Source: Corythucha ciliata (lineage: Eukaryota > Arthropoda > Insecta > Hemiptera > Tingidae). From it: a stretch of 64,000 nt of DNA. The stretch is from contig CM075942.1 of assembly GCA_038030265.1 (NCBI GenBank), positions 64,546,926 through 64,610,925 on the forward strand, read 5' to 3'. Numbering within the stretch: the first letter of the stretch is position 1; the number at the start of each line of letters is the position of its first letter. Below the pieces are notes generated by a model that made no database searches, was not told the DNA's origin, and was given only the letters and a program-made list of their open reading frames with translations. This document shows, one piece after another, positions 35,310-46,200 of this stretch. Made by a program: the position numbers and the translations under genes.

Positions 35310-36361
35310 TTTGTCTACAAGTCCAGTTCACAGGGGGACTGGGGCCTTGCGTACAAAACAGCGGCTGGCAAATGCAAACCCCGTGATGCACGTGTATTCA
35401 GCTTTCATATTTCCCTCGAAGTTGGAAAACCTGCAAAGTAGTGACCCTAGCCTAAGGCAGTTCAGCCAGGCAAGTTCCAACGAATCTGCTTATTGCCGAT
35501 TGGCGGTAAAATCATGGAGAAAATCGTTGTAAAACGACTCCGGCCCTTTATTCCTCTCTACCACCACCAGTTTGGTTTCAAACCCGGTCTGTCAACGATA
35601 GATGCGTTTCAGTCCAACGTGGATTCGTCCACTGAGGCCTATTCCCCGGCGCTCTTCTTTGACATTAAGGCCGCTTTTGACACCATTCGTTGGTCAAGTA
35701 TATTAGGTGCACTTAGGTCCCGTCAGGTTCCCCCTCATTACTTAGTACTCCCCAGTAGTTGCCTCAGCGACCGTTCCGCGTCCCTTTATGACGGTCGTGT
35801 TTTCGTTACGGTAGACGTCGTTATGGGGTGTCCTCAGGGGTCAGGCGGTCAGGGGTCGGGTGTAATGTCGGAATGGATCCGCTGTTCGAAAGCCTCTCGG
35901 CTAGGCCTATGCCGATGACCTTGTTGTCGTCGTGCATGGGCGTTCCCGTAAGGCCCTCGAAAGCCAAGCCTACGAGGCTGTGAGCATCATTGTCGGTTGG
36001 TGCTCCGACACTGTTCTTTAGCTATCCGCGGCATGGCGCTGCTCCCTCCTCGGTGGCCTGTCATTTGCTTTCCGCTCAACGGAAAATACTTATCGGCACC
36101 ACCCAGGCCTACAAGACCATTTCAGGTGACGCTATACTGGTCATTGCAGGGGTTCCGCCTATTGACCTGTACTGCACATGCATGACCGCGACTTACTCGA
36201 CACCAGAACTTAGGACTAGTCACTGGGAATCTCTTATGGACTCCTGGCAGACTAGATGGAGCGACTCTGACAAAGAACGACTCACTAACAAATTCTTTCC
36301 TGATGTTAGGGCGCGACCTTCTAATGACTCTTTTAGGCCCGACCACTACGTAACCCGCTAA
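35310..36361 (+). pseudogene. R1-like non-LTR reverse transcriptase relic
   Basis: Fragments in changing frames follow the RT order. GDWGLAYKTAAGK lies near 35,335-35,375, then RICLLPIGGKIMEKIVVKRL (35,477-35,540), QFGFKPGLSTIDAF, ALFFDIKAAFDTIRW, and a GCPQGS motif followed by a small duplication. YADDLVVVVHGRSRKALE, one frame off, starts near 35,909 and holds the catalytic Asp pair. Later, IAGVPPIDL and the block ending TRWSDSDKERLTNKFFPDVR (36,255-36,320) match the post-RT part of R1-clade elements. Stops and frame changes rule out function. The left edge abuts the foldback element; the right edge ends in F1-like units. Confidence 0.8.
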
Positions 36362-36590
36362 TTCGTGGCGAAAATCTAACTAAACTCATATCGTCAACTA
36401 AAACGTGTGAAAAACAGCTAAACACATTAGAAAAAGTCAATTCGCAAATAAATTTGAGAAAGCAAATTGAGGGAAAAACGCTAATTCTTGGCAGTGGCGA
36501 GTCCAGCCTTGATCTAGGGATGGCCAGCTTCACGTGAGAACAATTCAGATTCATTCCAACGCCTATACTGCACGCTTATTCAAATAAATA
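36362..36590 (-). repeat. Short F1 remnant
   Basis: Several reversed F1-like units ('cgctaattcttggc', 'aaattgagggaaaaacgcta') directly follow the R1-like relic. They are followed by a short stretch ending in an AATAAATAAATA run near 36,580-36,592. Confidence 0.5.
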
Positions 36591-37260
36591 AATAGTTTTT
36601 TTAGTGAGCCTGTGAAATGGATCATTTCAATGAGGTAACCCAACGAAATTTGGTTTTCCGCAAGCCCAAAACCTGCGATATTTGGGGAAAGGGGGTTTCT
36701 TCAGCGAGAAGACACCGCGAAATTAGTGTTTTATAGATCTAGGGCCGCCAAAATTGGCCCTGTAGCGAGCAAATCCCACGAGATTTGCGATTCAATGAGG
36801 CAGAATTTTCATAAGTGTGCTAAAACCACGTAATTGTGGTTTTTAATGAGTTATATCCCCACGGAATTGGGATTTGGTACAATTTCATCGAAATGTTGGG
36901 GTTATAACGAGTGAAAATCCGAAATACGTGAGCCAAACATGAGAAAATGTTTGTTTTGTTAAGAAAAATACACAAAATTGGGTATTAAATTAGCCAACCC
37001 CGGAAAATTAGTTTTCCAGGAACAAACAGCCGCGAAATTGGTTTTTTTCAGCAACAAAACAACCGCGAAATTGCATTTTTTGGTGAGCCAGAACAACGAA
37101 AAGGGGTTTTTAGCGACAAAAATCCGAGAAGTGGTTTTTGTAGGGTGAAATCAGAGAAAATGATTTTTTATTTTTTTATTTTTGTGAGTCAGACCTGCAA
37201 AAATGGGTTTTTAGTGCGCAAAATTTGCGAAATTGGTCTGTCTTAATCACGGCACCCCGT
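36590..37260 (-). repeat. F4 diverged tandem array, reverse orientation
   Basis: Units 'gtgagccagcgaaattgg' plus 'tttttt', the reverse complement of the array at 4,023-5,100, with T-run length differences between units. Confidence 0.75.
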
Positions 37261-37397
37261 GTAATTGTTTGATCAGCTACAAAGATTATTAATATTATTA
37301 GTTGTTAAGCCCTACAATATTTTACTTTTTGGGTTTTGACTTATTGAAAACGAAGAAGCAATAAGCCAAAAGCCTAAAAATAATATATTTGGCAAAA

Positions 37398-37795
37398 TTA
37401 GATCAATATGATGGATAATTCTGTCGTCGGTATTTTTAATGAATAAATTAATTAAACTGATGCTATCCGGACGACTTGGAAAGGCAAAACCTAACACAAT
37501 TCGAGCTTCGAGAAAAAAAGGGCTCCCCGGCTGGATTTGAACCCGCAAACCTCTGGAATTGCTAGTCCAATGCGATGCCAATTGCGCCAAGGTGACGCCC
37601 TTGGAAGACGCGGTGAGAGGAATGAGCAGAGCCAAACCCCACCCGGAGCCATTGTTTCTCGAAACACTAGGCGTTTCTCCGGATCGGTAAGCCACGCCGA
37701 ATTTTATCTTATCTAGATGTTGTTAGACAGATGTGATGAATAATTCTGTCGCCAGTATTTTTAATTAATAAATTAATTAAACTGATGTTATCCGG
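37398..37795 (-). repeat. tRNA-headed SINE-like unit, copy 2, with flanking 75 bp direct repeat
   Basis: The minus strand of 37,597-37,520 has an A box (TGGCGCAATTGGC, 37,577-37,589) and a B box (GGTTCAAATCC, 37,533-37,543). A seven-base loop contains AGC at the anticodon position. Mismatches in the acceptor and T stems rule out a normal tRNA-Ala. The segment 37,399-37,471 is repeated at 37,720-37,795 in the same orientation with few changes (shared 'aaattaattaaactgatg' and 'tatccgg'). This suggests two SINE tails in tandem or a duplicated insertion. The antisense 127-codon ORF here is an artefact. Confidence 0.55.
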
Positions 37796-37899
37796 AAGCC
37801 ATGTGAACCCCACGTGGGAAAGAAAGTGCGCCCCTTCCCTCCCCAGCCAACAGAGGGGCTTCACTTTAGTGAAGACGGCGCTGGAAACACCCTAATTTT

Positions 37900-38300
37900 C
37901 AAAGCTAATAAAATTGAAACAAATAGCAGCTAAAATGGAGGGGGGACCTGATTCGGGACTAAAATAGAGCAACATGGCAAATTTGCAACTGAAATTAAGA
38001 AAAATAGCCCGTTCGGGAGGGGAAAAAAAACAAAAAAAAAAACGCTAATTCGCGGCTAAAATTCACGGCCGACACTGAGATATCGGCTACAATTGTCAAA
38101 AACGGTTTAAAAAAAACGCGGAATAAAATTGAGAAAAACGCTGATCCGCCGTTAAAATTTAGAGAACTCTAATCTGTAGTTTCTAAAGGCAACTTTCAGC
38201 CTGCTAAAACTGAGAAAAAGCGCTAATTAGCTAAAATTTTAACAAAATAGTCATTGTTGTGCTCGAATAAAAAAAATCCCGCTAATTCGCGGCAAATGTC
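37900..38300 (-). repeat. F1 diverged tandem array, reverse orientation
   Basis: Units 'cgctaattcgcggctaaaat' with A-rich spacers. The array abuts the downstream end of Gypsy-1, so the last 20-odd codons of the integrase reading frame actually run into array sequence. Confidence 0.75.
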
Positions 38301-40765
38301 GACGAGAGCATCAAACCAAAATGCTACTTTCTCAACATCCATTTCGATCCTGGAAACAAAAGTAGGCACTGGATCACTTGTGGGAACAGGAATATGGGAG
38401 TACTCAATTGGTCTAGGCTCCGGATGATTGGTATCCGCTAAAAAAAACCTGGGGCGCAGATGATTGGCGTGGACCTTGCGGACTTGACCGGCAAATAGTC
38501 GTACCAAATAAACGACACTACTAATTTTTTCCATGACTCGACCCGGAAGCCACCTATTTCCTTTGCGAAATGGATTTTTTACTAAAACCTTATCGTTCGT
38601 GACGAACGGCTTGTGCTCTTTCCCTTCTTCCTCTTTTTTGGGACGGAAAGATGTGGATATTTCGGGGTTGATCATGGACAGAGGCGTACGAACGCTAAAC
38701 GACAGGAGAAGGGACGTGGGAGACTGACCAGTAACTGTGGACGGAGTGTTTCTGTGTGAATTAAGGAACGACGACATTTTAAGACTGAAATTAAAATCTG
38801 TTGCTGATTCCTGGGAATGGAAACTTTTCGACAGCGCTTTTTTCACACTCTGTACCGCTAACCCGTTACTGGGTGGGTGATGTCATAAATTGGATTTTTT
38901 TTTCCTTGTAAATATGCGGAGAACTGTTTAGAAAAGAATGGCGGTCCACTACCCGATACTAAGATGTGGGGTAGGCCGAAACGACTGAAAATGTCTTCAA
39001 GGACGACGATGACGCTATTGACGTCTGTACACGACATTGGAACGACCTCAAGCCATTTACTAAACACATCGACCAAAACAAACAATGTTCGAGAACCGAG
39101 CTTCAGAAAATCAATGTGGACTCTCTGCCAACACTGAGTGGACTGCGGGAAGGAACTGGAGGATTTGGGACTCAAATCGTTCTGATTTAACTGACATGGT
39201 GGACAACACTGGATGGTTCGCTCTATGTCCTGTTCGATCTAGCGAGACCCTTTGATCGGACAGTGCCGGGATGATCCTTGTGGATCAACTCGAGGACTTT
39301 TTCTCTTTGGCTGCTGGGGATAACTACTTTGTGACCGACGAGAATACACCTTTTGTGAAATTTTTCGGAAATCAAGGTTTTTGACTTTTTAAACGCTTCT
39401 TGACATTGTTCCTACCAAATCCACGGCTGGTTTTTGCGGGTTAACTGATGTAGAGGGGCTCTAAAATCTTTGGGGGACACGACAAAAATTTATGAAAGAA
39501 ATTTAACAGCCCCAGGTAGGCCTTTATCTCCGTGACGTTTTTTGGTTCTGGGGCGGATCTTATGGCCTCGACTTTACTTGGGTCGGGATGAATACCGTTG
39601 GCGTATACGACAAATCCTAAATACGGCATTTCATTTTCAAACCACCGACTCTTGTACGAATTGATCTTGACATAATACTCTTCAAGTTTCGACAAAATTT
39701 GACTCACAACTTTTTGACACTCTTCTAGCGTCGAACCACCGCAGATAATGTCATCCAAGTATGCAGCACACTTGGGTATACCTAGGAAGACTTGTTCCAC
39801 AAGCGACTGAAAGACAAACGGGGCCACAGAAATTCCAAAAACAAGACGATGATAACGAAATAGACCCACATGAGTATTAATTGTAAGTAATTCCTGACAC
39901 TCTTTAGCAACTTCAACTTGCAAATAAGCATTTTTTAAATCTATGCGACAAAAAACTGAACATCCCTTTAATTTATTAAAGATTTCGTCTATCAAGGGCA
40001 ACGGGTAATGGTCCACCGTCAGTTGCGGGTTGACCACATAGCCGGATCACACCATCTTTTTTTGCCACACAAACGATTGGGGACTCCCATTTACTACTTG
40101 TGATTTTACTTATGATTCCCTGTGACTCTAAAGATTTCAATTCTTTTTCCACTGACTCGCGTAAAGCGTACGGTACAGAGTACGCTTTGCTGAAAACGGG
40201 CGAAGCGTTTTCTTGTAAAACAGAAGAAGCTTGAAAGTTCTTTATGAGGCCTAAATTGGATGGTGACAAGACTGAAGGAAACTTTGACTTAAGAGAATCG
40301 ATTATAGTACTAATAGACTGGGATTGTACTGAATTCAAAGACGGGGTAGTTGAAAAAGCGCCTCTCCATTCTGGGAAACATTTATCAAGCCAATCTCTGC
40401 CAATAAATGGCTTCACGAGTTTCGCATCGGTAACGACAATTGAGAAATTACGGCATACCTCTGTGCCGACGACGACCGTGTCAAAACTCGCAAGTCCCAC
40501 GACCTGAATTTTCTCCCCATTAGCGGCAGACAAGAACTGTTGAGAGGGAACGAGACGAATTTTCGGACAGTAATGTTTGAACGAGGTGCGGGACATAACA
40601 GTGAACGCTGTTCCACTGTCCACCTCGAATGTTATGGCTGGCTCTTTTGGACCTAATTTGACAGGAATATTAACAGGAGTGCTTACTGAACTATTTACCG
40701 AGCATGCAAAAATTGCTGAGACGAGTGAACTGCGGCAGACTCTAGCCACATGACCTTGACGACCG
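38300..40765 (-). pseudogene. Gypsy-1 pol: protease, RT, deleted RNase H, defective integrase
   Basis: The protease carries DSGTAFTVMS and IGRDWLDKC (about 40,640-40,360). RT runs from PYALRESVEKELKSLE through IVCVAKKDGVIRLCG, a frame break near 40,030, LIDEIFNKLKG and the catalytic YLDDIICGG (about 39,755), to YLGFVV. After LEPLY, a short QCQEAFKKSKTLIS segment runs straight into the integrase zinc-binding region (VVIPSSQREKVLELIHKDHPG), so most of RNase H is deleted near 39,360. The integrase core keeps its first Asp (HIDFLKLG). The second catalytic Asp position reads Gly (LVSGSGPPF) and the Glu position reads Val (NGLAV). The C-terminal part with DKVLVKNPFRKGNRWLPGRV is readable. The element cannot integrate by itself. 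Confidence 0.85.
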
Positions 40766-41645
40766 CAGGATGAAGCATGCCCAGTTTAGGGCAGGACATT
40801 CGCCTCCTCGATGACTTCTTCGACCACACCTATGACACGATGAAAACGACTGACGATTGCTCTTCTGCAGTAGACTTGCGAAACGGAGACTGGTTTCGCG
40901 ACGACGGACGTGAAGACAGCTGCCTCGGTGACTGACTTTTACTTCTTGGTAAATTCTTAGCGGCTGACCGGCTTGAAGACCGGGCTCGAATCGCTAAAAA
41001 CGCTGACTCTTCTTTGATGGCTCTTGTCTCCCGTCGAACAGCCGCCATATCCATTACAACTTTACAAGCTTGATCGAATGACAACTTGCTCTCGCCGATG
41101 AGACGCTGGACCATGGCTTCGTCCGACAACCCGACTATGAGACGATCTCTCAGGGCTTGGTCCAGGAAATCGCCGAAATTACAATTCGACGCAAATTCTT
41201 TAAGCGCCACAATAAAAGACTGGACGGACTCACCCTGTTGTTGGGACCTTTTGTTGAATTTGTAGCGCTCCGCGTTCTCGCACTTCGTGGGAGCATAGTG
41301 CTGCTTCAACTCTCGAATAATGTTGACGAATGACAAGTCCATTGGCTTTAACGGAGCGACTAAATTTTTCAAGAGCTGGTATACCTGGGGCCCAATGAGG
41401 TTCACCGGCGACACGACCTTTTCCGACTCCGGGAGACGATTAACTTGAAAAAAAGCTTCCAACCTCTCCAAGTAATTTTCGAAGGGTTCGGAGCCTTCGG
41501 AGAATGGCTGTATGGAACCGATTATGCCAGACCTTGACGACTGAGCTGGCGCGACAGGTAACTCACTTGACTCCATGAGTTCTTCGACTTCTGATTGGTC
41601 GGAATTCACTTCTCCCGACGTTTGCTCCGACGTAGCCTCTTCGTA
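40765..41645 (-). pseudogene. Gypsy-1 gag, main part
   Basis: Continues in frame from the 14 codons on the far side of the Harbinger. It holds a typical Ty3/Gypsy gag core: IQPFSEGSEPFENYLERLEA, FFQVNRLPESEKV, then YAPTKCENAERYKFNKRSQQ and VQSFIVALKEFA with LRDRLIVGL. A Ser/Arg-rich tail follows. The frame ends at 40,830, but one frame off a first CX2CX4HX4C knuckle (CHRCGRRSHRGGEC) follows. A second knuckle (C-FI, a one-base break, then CGRQGHVARVC) lies near 40,770-40,735. The protein would bind and package the RNA. Two frame breaks and the large insertion make this copy dead. Confidence 0.85.
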
Positions 41646-41993
41646 CTGCACCCCTATTCTCTAACTTTCGCGTTTGGCGGAACGCTAACGTGAACGCGTT
41701 AACTAGGAACGTTCAGCAGCCATTTAATGTATTCTGTAGACAGCGTTAGGATTTGTGTTATGAACAAAGCCGAGTTCGGGAATCTTCGGTTCGTAACGCT
41801 TGAAGGTAATGCATGGATATGTTCGAATGGGGACCGTGCAAAGTGCGCGCTGCGCCAACTAGCGGTGACCTCTACGATTTGTGTACACTAACAAACTAAT
41901 CAGTCATGTGCATTTCCAATCAAGACACTATTTTCATTTTCGTTATTGACATTTTTTCCTCATTTACAGCAATTTATTTGAATTTTCCTCCCA

Positions 41994-42676
41994 ATGGTAA
42001 TTAGTTCGGTTGTGGGTTGCCACAACGCGCGAGAAAATTGTCGCGTGAAAGTTGTCGTTCCCTGAATAAACCCAACGAGAAGGAGCGGCGAGAGCGATGG
42101 ATAAAAGCCGTCAACCGCAAGAAGTAAGTACCCTCTTTTCGCTTGTAGCATACGTTAAATGAAATGGCAAGGAAGTTACGTTCCTTGTCTTTTGTTTCAT
42201 TGCTATAAGGTCACCTGCACAAAATGCCTCAAGTTTTGCGTTGCCTTAATCCGAGCCAACCGGAGTGATTGGCCGCGTTGCAAAACTTCTGACTTGTTCA
42301 GCGCTTAATGAGCACTTAGCCTTTTGCCGTGGCAAAACTGTCAATCTGGCTCAGAGCTGAGTATAAGTGTTTAAAATCCAACAAAACACGTCCCATCGCG
42401 ATCGAAATCACCCTTCCAAAACTCCATAAGCGCTTATAATTCTACACTTCAGCGCTTGAACACGAGCCCCGAGTTTTGTAACGCAACCATTGTCAACGTG
42501 CATATCTCTAAATCTTCTTTTATTTAATTTTTTCAGCGCTGATGGAAGCCTTGGGTTCCGGCAACGTTTTTGTGGGTTGCCCATGGTTGCCAGCATTTCG
42601 TTTGGGTAAGGTCCTCAAACATCCTGAACCACTCACCATACGTTCATACCATCTTCCCTGAGGCGTACAAGAAGCG
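41994..42676 (+). pseudogene. THAP zinc-finger domain relic in two exons
   Basis: Exon 1 (41,994-42,123) starts MVISSVVGCHNAREN and, after a frame break near 42,065, continues as KPNEKERRERWIKAVNRK before a donor GTAAGTA. Exon 2 follows a TTTTTTCAG acceptor (from 42,537) and, across another frame change, gives DGSLWVP, then CQHFVWV and YVHTIFPEAYKKR. This matches the order of a THAP domain: an initial C-x(2-4)-C, the W-helix, then C-x2-H-F and a terminal TIFP. The first Cys reads Ser and the C-x2-H spacing is short by one, so zinc binding is lost. THAP domains are DNA-binding and often come from transposases (P element, Kolobok, ISL2EU). Whether it belonged to this Harbinger or to a nested element is unclear. 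Confidence 0.65.
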
Positions 42677-43436
42677 ACCTGGATCTTGACTGGGAGAAAA
42701 GATGAAGGATATCTCACGAAAGCTCCACTAACACCCCGTCATTGGATCTATCACTTCCGAAGAGGGGTCTTTTATTCGTCCTTCGACGTCAGCAGCAACA
42801 ACAGTTATCTCTGACACTTTCGACCACGAAACCGGAGTGATATTTATTCATGTGGGATGCCAGTGTGATGGAGTTTAATGACACGTTCTTTGAGTTTACA
42901 TGTTGTTTCATTCATGTAACAATAATCCTTTCCTACAAAACTATTTTATTCACACTCCCCCCCCCCCCAACAAGATCAAGCGATTAAGCTTGGATTAATT
43001 TTCTCTGCTTAGCAATTTTGTTTCTAATGTATACAGGGTATTTGGTAAGTCGACGGCAAATTTGCAGGGGTTATAAGGGTTGAGGTGAGTGTGAGATAGG
43101 CATCGGTCCCCTACTATAAACATTTGGCCTTCATTCATAGTCGTCACTTATGCTGAGTATTTGCTTATCTTGATGACTACCGGCGTTCGTTATTGTACCT
43201 AAACTTACAGCTCTTCCCCTAGAGCGCTCTTTTTCTAATCTTTGCACGGTCCCCATTGTTCTCTTCCTTCTAAAAACAGTGTAACCTTCCTTATCTCACC
43301 GTTTGAGTTGACATGTAACCTGCGAGGTTTGGTTATCACAAGTTATTTCCGCACATTTCCGTTCGCGGGAAAGGTTTCTGTGGTTGGCATTTTTGAATCC
43401 AGTAAAAGCGTATTGGAGTAATAAAAAGGTAGGTAA

Positions 43437-43573
43437 GGCCCGTATTCATAGTCGTCACTTGAGTAGAGTTTTTACTTATTTCGATTCAAAACAGATGACT
43501 CGCTTATTAGAACGACCGATTTGAAGTCACTTAAGCAAATACTCAGCTTGAGTGACGTCTATGAATACGGCCC
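43437..43573. mobile_element. MITE with TAA target duplication
   Basis: Termini GGCCCGTATTCATAGTCGTC and the inverted counterpart CTATGAATACGGCCC flank about 137 bp, with TAA immediately outside on both sides (43,434-43,436; 43,574-43,576). A related fragment lies at 43,125-43,170. Size, termini and TWA-type duplication fit a Harbinger-class MITE inserted into the larger Harbinger. Confidence 0.8.
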
Positions 43574-44260
43574 TAAGTGTTATTTTTATTTATATTTCAT
43601 GATCAAGTTACAATTAAAACCAAAGTTAACAGCTGGAGAAAATTATTTAAATTAAACGTGGGTTATTAGAACAAAAGTTCCCGATAAATTGCATTTCTGT
43701 CAAAATCATGAGGAAAAGGTGGACAAATCTGCATTGGGGAAGATATTTGTGCAAATAGAAAAAGCGATAACTATTAAAAACCCGCTGTGGATTCACGAAC
43801 AATGGTTTATTATTTCAGTTTTTTGTTTAAATTATAATTTCAATTGGCAGTTTCTCGATGAGCACCCCCTCCCTTTCTCATCAACTAAACTGATTTCGTT
43901 CATTCAAGTTTAAATGAAAAGATCATTAATTGGTTATAATATTATTATTAGATAGATAGAGTAGATTTTGAGAACAATTATTGCGTACTTCTAAAAGCAA
44001 ACGAATAGCCCCTTATCTATCTCATGGCCGGCCGTGCGGGGGCTCGAGCTGGCGAGATGTTAGGATAGGACCGTCTAGAATCTAGGAAAATCCCGATTGG
44101 TGCCTGCCAAATTTCAGATTTTTCTATTGATCCAAAAGTGAATAAAAACCAGGACGGCGGCGCACATTTAATGGCAAAGTTTGATGGTGGGGGGGGGGGA
44201 TTTGCAGTACGATAAAAAAGGCTTATTATTGAGAATTAATGAACTAATAGATCTGTTCCA

Positions 44261-44386
44261 GCAAGGTGTTTGGAACATGTTCGGAGCAAAGTTGCCATGG
44301 GACCAGCCAATAAAATTTAATCAACTTGAATTTTATTGGCTGGTCTCATATGGCAACTCTACTCCGAACATGTTCCAAACACTTGC
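44261..44386. mobile_element. Compact palindromic element (126 bp)
   Basis: Two arms of about 57 bp form a near-perfect palindrome from GCAAGGTGTTTGGAACATGT to its complement, around a short centre near 44,320. It lies upstream of the Myb-like gene. It looks like a young foldback MITE, and when transcribed would give a strong hairpin. Confidence 0.75.
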
Positions 44387-44561
44387 TGCAACAGACCTAA
44401 TAAGGCCCACGATTGATTTCGCTTTGTTTACAATACAGCTGGATAAATTCATTTTTTTTTTTTTTTTCATGTATCTGCAATCAAGAAAAAAGCGTTAGTG
44501 ATGTTTTGGAAATGAAAAATGATAATTATTATTTTGTTTTCAAACCAAATGAAAGACAACT

Positions 44562-46118
44562 ATGTCTTCAAATTCTTCCACGGAAAAATCGAAAAGAGGG
44601 CCTAGAGTCACCCCGGTACAGCTAAATGTCTTAGTTGACCCTATGGTCAGCCATAAAGACATGGCGGCAGGAAGATTTTCGACTCCTCAAGGGAAGACTA
44701 CGTTGGAGGCCAATTGGGTGACCTTAGCCACCCAACTCAATTCTTTGGACGGGCCTTCCAAAGGTCCCAAAGAATGGCGAAAAGTAATGAAATTTCCAGT
44801 CACCATTTTCGTGTCAAAATCCAATTTCAATTCCAACCATTCCGTAGACATGGACTGGCTTAAGGAGCACAACTAGAGCCAGGGTCATGGCGGCCAAGAA
44901 TGCTAGGAGTAAAACGGGAAATACCGACACACCACTTCCGCTCAAAGACCTGGATTTAAAAGTGATGGCAGTCGTGGGAGGCGAAAGTTCCCTCGGACTG
45001 CCATCAATGGAAATCGGTTTCGGAGAGCGGAGTGAAGTAAATCACGTCGTTTCAAGTTGTGGAAATCGATGGTAACGTAATATATTTCAGGACATTGTGG
45101 ATCCTTCGACGTTGTTGGGGATCCGTTGGTGTGACGGAACCTCTCCACAACGTCGATGAGGTTCCTGTACCTCAACCTACAGAGACAATGCCACCAAAAC
45201 GAGCCAGGCTGGACAACAGTAAATAATTCGTTCTCTAGTTGAACTTTTTTTGCTACAAAAAATATGTCTTAATAGTCTAATTATTATTTCTTAATAATAT
45301 CAACAGAAAGGAATTACTCTTCCAGGAGCCGTTTGGAGGCAACGTCTGAACAAATACGAGAGGGGCAAAAACGGTACGGCGACGGACTTCAGGTACTGAT
45401 GATATTTAAGCTTATGTTTCCTTGAAAAACGGTGCCGTAATGTTATGGTAGAGAATTCCCCTTTTAAATCAAGCTATTGATACCTTGAGAGCGGTCAACA
45501 GATAGTGGCACCGCATCCAATAAGGCTGGCGCTCATAACAATGTGATGAACCTTTTTTCCCCAGGAGTTTCAGCTATTCGGCAGTATTTTCTTTTAGGAT
45601 TAAAAAAGCATTCGGGCCATTCGAACAGCTATTAACAATTTCATCGCCATCCAGCGTCCTGGTAGTTTTCACGTTCATTGTGAACAAACAACTTTCACAG
45701 TCACCGTCAAAGACGGTTGATGAAGTTTATCACCGTCATGAGCGCCCGTTAAGCCGCTGCCTGTTGACCGCTCTCTAGGCAACTACTGGTCGGGAGCGGG
45801 AATAGCGGGCGGGCAGGCGTTTTTTTCTTCTTCGAACTGTGTTTCCATGGGGATTGAAATGCTGGGGCTTTTCCTTTTTTCGTTTACATTGGACACAGCC
45901 TTACGGCACAGTTTTTCTAGAAAACCAAGGCTTTAATCAGTCAAGAGTTCACGACTGGTTGACTAATACAAATACACATGGTAAATTATTTTCAGTCGAT
46001 TGCTTCGAGCCTCGGCAGGCTGGCCAGTGCCATGGAAGTTCAAAATGGCCTCTTGGCAGAGTTGATAAAAAACCAAGAGACAACGTTAAATTATTTAATA
46101 AATATGAATTGTAAGTGA
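44562..46118 (+). CDS. Harbinger Myb/SANT-like DNA-binding protein (five exons)
   Basis: Exon 1 (44,562-44,783) begins MSSNSSTEKSKRGPRVTPVQ and carries the trihelix of the Myb_DNA-bind_5 type: QLNVLVDPMVSHKD, ANWVTLATQLNSLDG, KGPKEWRK. A 64 bp intron ends at 44,847. Exon 2 from 44,848 continues in phase (TWTGLRSTTRARVMAAKNAR, then SKTGN). Exon 3 ends at 45,218 with a basic PPKRARLDN stretch, a likely nuclear signal. It joins in phase to exon 4 (45,307-45,392, RLEATSEQIREGQKRY) and exon 5 (45,996-46,118, LASAMEVQNGLLAELIKNQE, a predicted coiled coil). The exon 2-3 junction is unresolved. In Harbinger elements such proteins help import the transposase and bind the ends. The last intron holds an inverted-repeat insertion. 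Confidence 0.75.
45487..45775. mobile_element. Inverted-repeat insertion in the last Myb intron
   Basis: Begins GAGAGCGGTCAACAGATAGT and ends in the inverted counterpart (TGTTGACCGCTCTC). Inner parts are also partly complementary (GCGCTCAT and its complement, GATGAA). It is about 289 bp without coding sequence. A clean target duplication could not be identified. Confidence 0.6.
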
Positions 46119-46200
46119 TCAAGCATTAGTTAATGCTTGACGAAGAGGGAGGCTTTTATGGCTTTAGACTTAAGCCACCACCACCACCGCTTTGGCACCA

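Noticed and set aside
37312..37695. 127-codon minus-strand ORF
   Set aside because: Covers the tRNA-headed repeat and AT-rich tail; no domain.
38223..38300. Extra C-terminal tail of the Gypsy-1 integrase
   Set aside because: The last codons read through F1 array units, so they are a fortuitous extension.
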